From assembly GCA_023429855.1 (NCBI GenBank), contig JAEZDB010000183.1, positions 1 through 6,541 on the forward strand: a stretch of 6,541 nt of DNA. Direction: 5' to 3'. Origin of the DNA: Actinomycetes bacterium. GTDB lineage: Bacteria > Actinomycetota > Thermoleophilia > Solirubrobacterales > Solirubrobacteraceae. The notes below the pieces were generated by a model that was not told the origin of the DNA, made no database searches, and saw only the letters and a program-made list of their open reading frames with translations. The first letter of the stretch is position 1, and the number at the start of each line of letters is the position of its first letter. Below, piece after piece: positions 3,804-6,541 of this stretch. Position numbers and translations under genes: made by a program.

Positions 3804-6541
3804 TTATGCCGCTGACCGCCCGCCCGGCGTGTGCGCCATCGGCAGCAGGACCGGCGCCGTCGTGACTCCAAGCTCGGGGTGGGCGAGGCGCCGCAGGCGC
3901 TCGTCGGCCTCGGCCCGGAAGCGCGCGACGTTGGCGAGCTTGATCGACTCGTAGCCGCGGACCATGTCGGGCAGCTCGGCGATGCCGACGACCTGGTCGA
4001 GGGTCTCCGGGCTGAGGTGGTCGAGGGCGGCGTTGACGAGCGCTTCGTACTCGGCGGGCAGCGCGCGCTCGACGCGGCGGACCTCGGTGTGGCCGAACGG
4101 GTCTAGCGCGGTGCCGCGCAGGCGTCGCATCGGCTTGAGCGTGCGGAAGAGCAGCGGCGCGGTGCGGCCGAAGCGAAGCTTGCGCTCGATGCCGAACTTG
4201 GCCAGGACCGGCGGCTGGAGGAGGACCTTGACCTTGGCACCGGAGCCGAACTCGTCGGCGATGCGGGCCTGCTCGACGGGGTCGAGGTGCAGGCGGGCGA
4301 TCTCGTACTCGTCCTTGTAAGCGAGGAGCTTGAAGAGGTTGCGGGCGAACGCGTCGGCGACGGGGCCGGCGGCGTCGCCGAGGACTGCGCGCTCGCGGCG
4401 GGCGACGGCCTCGACGGCGTCGACGTAGCGCGCGGCGTAGGCGGCGTCTTGGTAGTCGCGCAGCTCGGCGGCGCGGCGCTCGACCAGCGTGCCCTCGTGG
4501 TGCGAGACGTGCAGGGTGGCGGTGGCCGCGGTGTCTCGACCGCCTGCCGCGTCAGCTCCGCCGCCCGCCAGCGCCCGCTCGACCGCGCCTGCGTCGACCA
4601 CCGCGGCGCGTCCCCAGCGAAACGCCGCGAGGTTGCGCTCGACTGCGACGCCGTTCAGCTCGATGGCGTGCTCGATCGCCGCGGCGTCGATTGGCAGGCA
4701 GCCGTGCTGGAAGGCGGCGCCGACGAGGACCATGTTGGCCGGCATGTGGTCGTGGAAGAGCTGCTCGGCGAGCGCGGTGGCGTCGAGGTAGAGGTTCTCG
4801 GTCGCGAGCGTCGCGGCGTCGATGCGGGCCTGGGTGCGCGACGTCGACGGGAAACGCCGGGTGGGGTCGGCGACCATCTCGGCGGTCGGCGTCTCATGGG
4901 TCGAGACGACCGCGATGGTCCGCGCCGGATCGGCGGCCTCCAGCGCCTTGACGGTCGCCGCGCCGAGCAGGTCGAAGCCGAGCAGGACGTCGGCGCCGCC
5001 GCGGGTGGCGCGGATCTGGCCGGCGATCGGGCGGCGCGACAGTCGAATGTCGCTGATAACCGGCCCGCCCTTCTGCGACAGCCCCGTCTGCTCGAGCCCT
5101 GCGGCGTAGCGCCCGTCGAGGTGGGCGGCCATCTGCAGGATCTGCGAGACGGTGACGACGCCGGTCCCTCCGATCCCGGGCATGTGGATCAATACCTCGT
5201 TGTCGACCTTGCGCGCCGGCTCAGTGAGCGCCACCGGGGGCGGTGCGTCGCCAACCAGGCGGACCGGCGGGCGCCCGCCCTTGCCGGCGGCCGGCGTGAC
5301 CATCAGGAACGATGGGCAGTCGCCCTTCACGCACGAGAGATCCTGGCTGCAGGAGGTCTGGTCGATCTGCGTCTTGCGGCCGTACTCGGTCTCGACCGGC
5401 AGCACCGCCTGGCACGTGGACTTCGCGCCGCAGTCGCCGCAGCCCTCGCACACCCGCTCGTTGATGTGGACGCGCTCAGCAGGCGCCGGCTTGGCGCCGC
5501 GCCGGCGATCCCGCCGCAGCTCGATCGCGCACTGGTCGTCGTGGATGATCACCGTCACGCCGCCGACGGTGGCCAGCTCGCGCTGAAGCTCCGGCAGCTC
5601 GTCGCGGTGATGCACCGACGCGATCGGATCGAGGTCGACGCCGCGGTACGTGGCCGGCTCGGGGGACGTCACGACGACGCGGCGCACGCCCTCGAGCGCC
5701 AGCCACCGCGTCAGCGCCGGGATGGAGAGCCTGCCCTGGGCCTGCTGGCCGCCCGTCATCGCGACGGCGTCGTTGTAGAGCAGCTTGTAAGTGATGTTGA
5801 CCCCGGCGGCGACGGCCGCGCGGATCGCCAGCGAGCCGGAGTGGTGGAAGGTGCCGTCGCCGAGGTTCTGGATGAAGTGCTCGTCGGCGGTGAACGGCGC
5901 CAGGCCGAGCCACTGCGCTCCCTCGCCGCCCATCTGCGGCATGCCGAGCAGCTGGCCGCGGCGCTCTCCGCCGTCGAGGGCGACCATCACGTGGCAGCCG
6001 ATCCCGACCCCGACGAGCTGGTCGGCGCCGGCGCGCGTCGAGGCGTTGTGCGGGCAGCCGGCGCAGAAGAACGGCTTGCGCACCGCGACGCTGCCGGCCT
6101 GCGGAGCCAGCGGCTCCGTGCGCTCCCCGAGCTGGCTGAGCCGCGCCAAGGCTGACGCCGGCAAGCGGCCCGTCCCGAGGACCCGGCCCAGCGCGAGGGC
6201 CACGTCGTCGGCGGTGAGCATCCCGGCGGGCGAGAGCAGCGGCTGGCCGGTGGCGTCGCGCTTGCCGACGACGACGGGCCGCAACGGCGCGTCGTAGAGC
6301 GCCTCCTTCAGCAGCGACTCCACGAACGGCAGCTTGTCTTCGACTACCAAGACCGTCTCGACGTCGCCGAGCAGCTCGCGGACCTCGTCGGCTGGCAGCG
6401 GCCACGGCATCCGCAGCTGCACGATGCGCACGCCGAGCGCGTCGGTCGCGGGCTCATCGAGGCCCAGGTCGGCGAGCGCGCGGAGGACCGCCTGGTGGCC
6501 GGCGCCCGCCGCGACGATCGCGACCCGCGTCTGCGCGGCGC
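3804..6541 (-). CDS. indolepyruvate-type ferredoxin oxidoreductase, fused subunits, N-terminus outside window
   Basis: Family members oxidatively decarboxylate aryl-pyruvates (such as indolepyruvate) to aryl-acetyl-CoA with thiamine diphosphate, passing electrons to ferredoxin. The frame is open to the right edge: 36 further codons precede the GTG at 6431 and read as family sequence (TRVAIVAAGAGHQAV), so that GTG is internal. Counting from 6431, the order is: C123-x2-C126 in FFCAGCPHN; the thiamine-binding GDG (191-193) with YNDAVAMTGGQ (219-229); an iron-sulfur region with C328, C331, C334, C340, C361, C367 and C372; the gamma-subunit domain IHMPGIGGTGVVTVSQI (415-431) with GLEQTGLSQKGGPVISDIRL (445-464); and a C-terminal domain of the type found in fused actinobacterial and proteobacterial enzymes (about 690-850, probably DUF6537). 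Fused homologues run near 1150-1200 residues, so roughly 250-300 are missing. It is convergent with the AbiE-like operon and ends in TAA. The exact 2-oxoacid used cannot be read from sequence. Confidence 0.92.
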   Translation of the reverse strand, partial: AAQTRVAIVAAGAGHQAVLRALADLGLDEPATDALGVRIVQLRMPWPLPADEVRELLGDVETVLVVEDKLPFVESLLKEALYDAPLRPVVVGKRDATGQPLLSPAGMLTADDVALALGRVLGTGRLPASALARLSQLGERTEPLAPQAGSVAVRKPFFCAGCPHNASTRAGADQLVGVGIGCHVMVALDGGERRGQLLGMPQMGGEGAQWLGLAPFTADEHFIQNLGDGTFHHSGSLAIRAAVAAGVNITYKLLYNDAVAMTGGQQAQGRLSIPALTRWLALEGVRRVVVTSPEPATYRGVDLDPIASVHHRDELPELQRELATVGGVTVIIHDDQCAIELRRDRRRGAKPAPAERVHINERVCEGCGDCGAKSTCQAVLPVETEYGRKTQIDQTSCSQDLSCVKGDCPSFLMVTPAAGKGGRPPVRLVGDAPPPVALTEPARKVDNEVLIHMPGIGGTGVVTVSQILQMAAHLDGRYAAGLEQTGLSQKGGPVISDIRLSRRPIAGQIRATRGGADVLLGFDLLGAATVKALEAADPARTIAVVSTHETPTAEMVADPTRRFPSTSRTQARIDAATLATENLYLDATALAEQLFHDHMPANMVLVGAAFQHGCLPIDAAAIEHAIELNGVAVERNLAAFRWGRAAVVDAGAVERALAGGGADAAGGRDTAATATLHVSHHEGTLVERRAAELRDYQDAAYAARYVDAVEAVARRERAVLGDAAGPVADAFARNLFKLLAYKDEYEIARLHLDPVEQARIADEFGSGAKVKVLLQPPVLAKFGIERKLRFGRTAPLLFRTLKPMRRLRGTALDPFGHTEVRRVERALPAEYEALVNAALDHLSPETLDQVVGIAELPDMVRGYESIKLANVARFRAEADERLRRLAHPELGVTTAPVLLPMAHTPGGRSAA

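Noticed and set aside
4287..6155. A 622-codon open frame on the + strand opposite the oxidoreductase
   Set aside because: It is an antisense shadow of a clearly recognised minus-strand gene. Long stop-free antisense frames are normal in very GC-rich coding DNA, and the translation is low-complexity Arg/Gly/Asp/Val with no family motif.
5476..6405. A 309-codon minus-strand frame inside the oxidoreductase
   Set aside because: It is an out-of-frame shadow: the translation is almost all Arg/Ala/Gly, and the other frame carries the intact thiamine and iron-sulfur motifs.

Overview
The window is about 6.5 kb of GC-rich chromosomal DNA from what looks like an actinobacterium. The reasons are very high third-position GC, a tRNA gene without an encoded CCA end, a possible leaderless start, and a fused indolepyruvate-type oxidoreductase. 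A Thermoleophilia-like lineage (Solirubrobacterales) is a guess that the sequence cannot settle.

Layout. (1) 3-959, + strand: the 3' part or whole of an Ala/Lys-rich, mostly alpha-helical protein of unknown function. (2) 1032-1105, + strand: a complete tRNA-Arg (anticodon ACG), followed by a strong GAAA-loop hairpin. (3) 1137-1319: a non-coding gap holding a perfect 19-bp palindrome and the likely promoter of the next operon. (4) 1320-3669, + strand: two overlapping genes forming an AbiE-like (type IV) toxin-antitoxin pair. The first encodes a nuclease-fold plus winged-helix AbiEi-type protein. The second encodes an AbiEii-type nucleotidyltransferase that runs in frame into a HIRAN-like DNA-binding segment and a C-terminal HTH. 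(5) 3670-3803: a short convergent intergenic gap. (6) 3804-6541, - strand: the C-terminal ~910 residues of a large fused 2-oxoacid (indolepyruvate-type) ferredoxin oxidoreductase, whose N-terminus lies beyond the right edge.

How it fits together. The tRNA and oxidoreductase look like housekeeping or metabolic genes. The AbiE-like pair between them is the accessory element. The AbiEi-like protein probably represses its own operon: the motif TTCCG-N7-CGGAA occurs twice, once on each side of the proposed promoter and start, which recalls the paired inverted repeats bound by characterised AbiEi proteins. The most unusual items are the nucleotidyltransferase-HIRAN-HTH fusion, whose junction coincides with a drop in third-position GC, and the nuclease-like D...ExK motif kept in the antitoxin-like partner. 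Both are inferences from reading the sequence and were not tested by database search.
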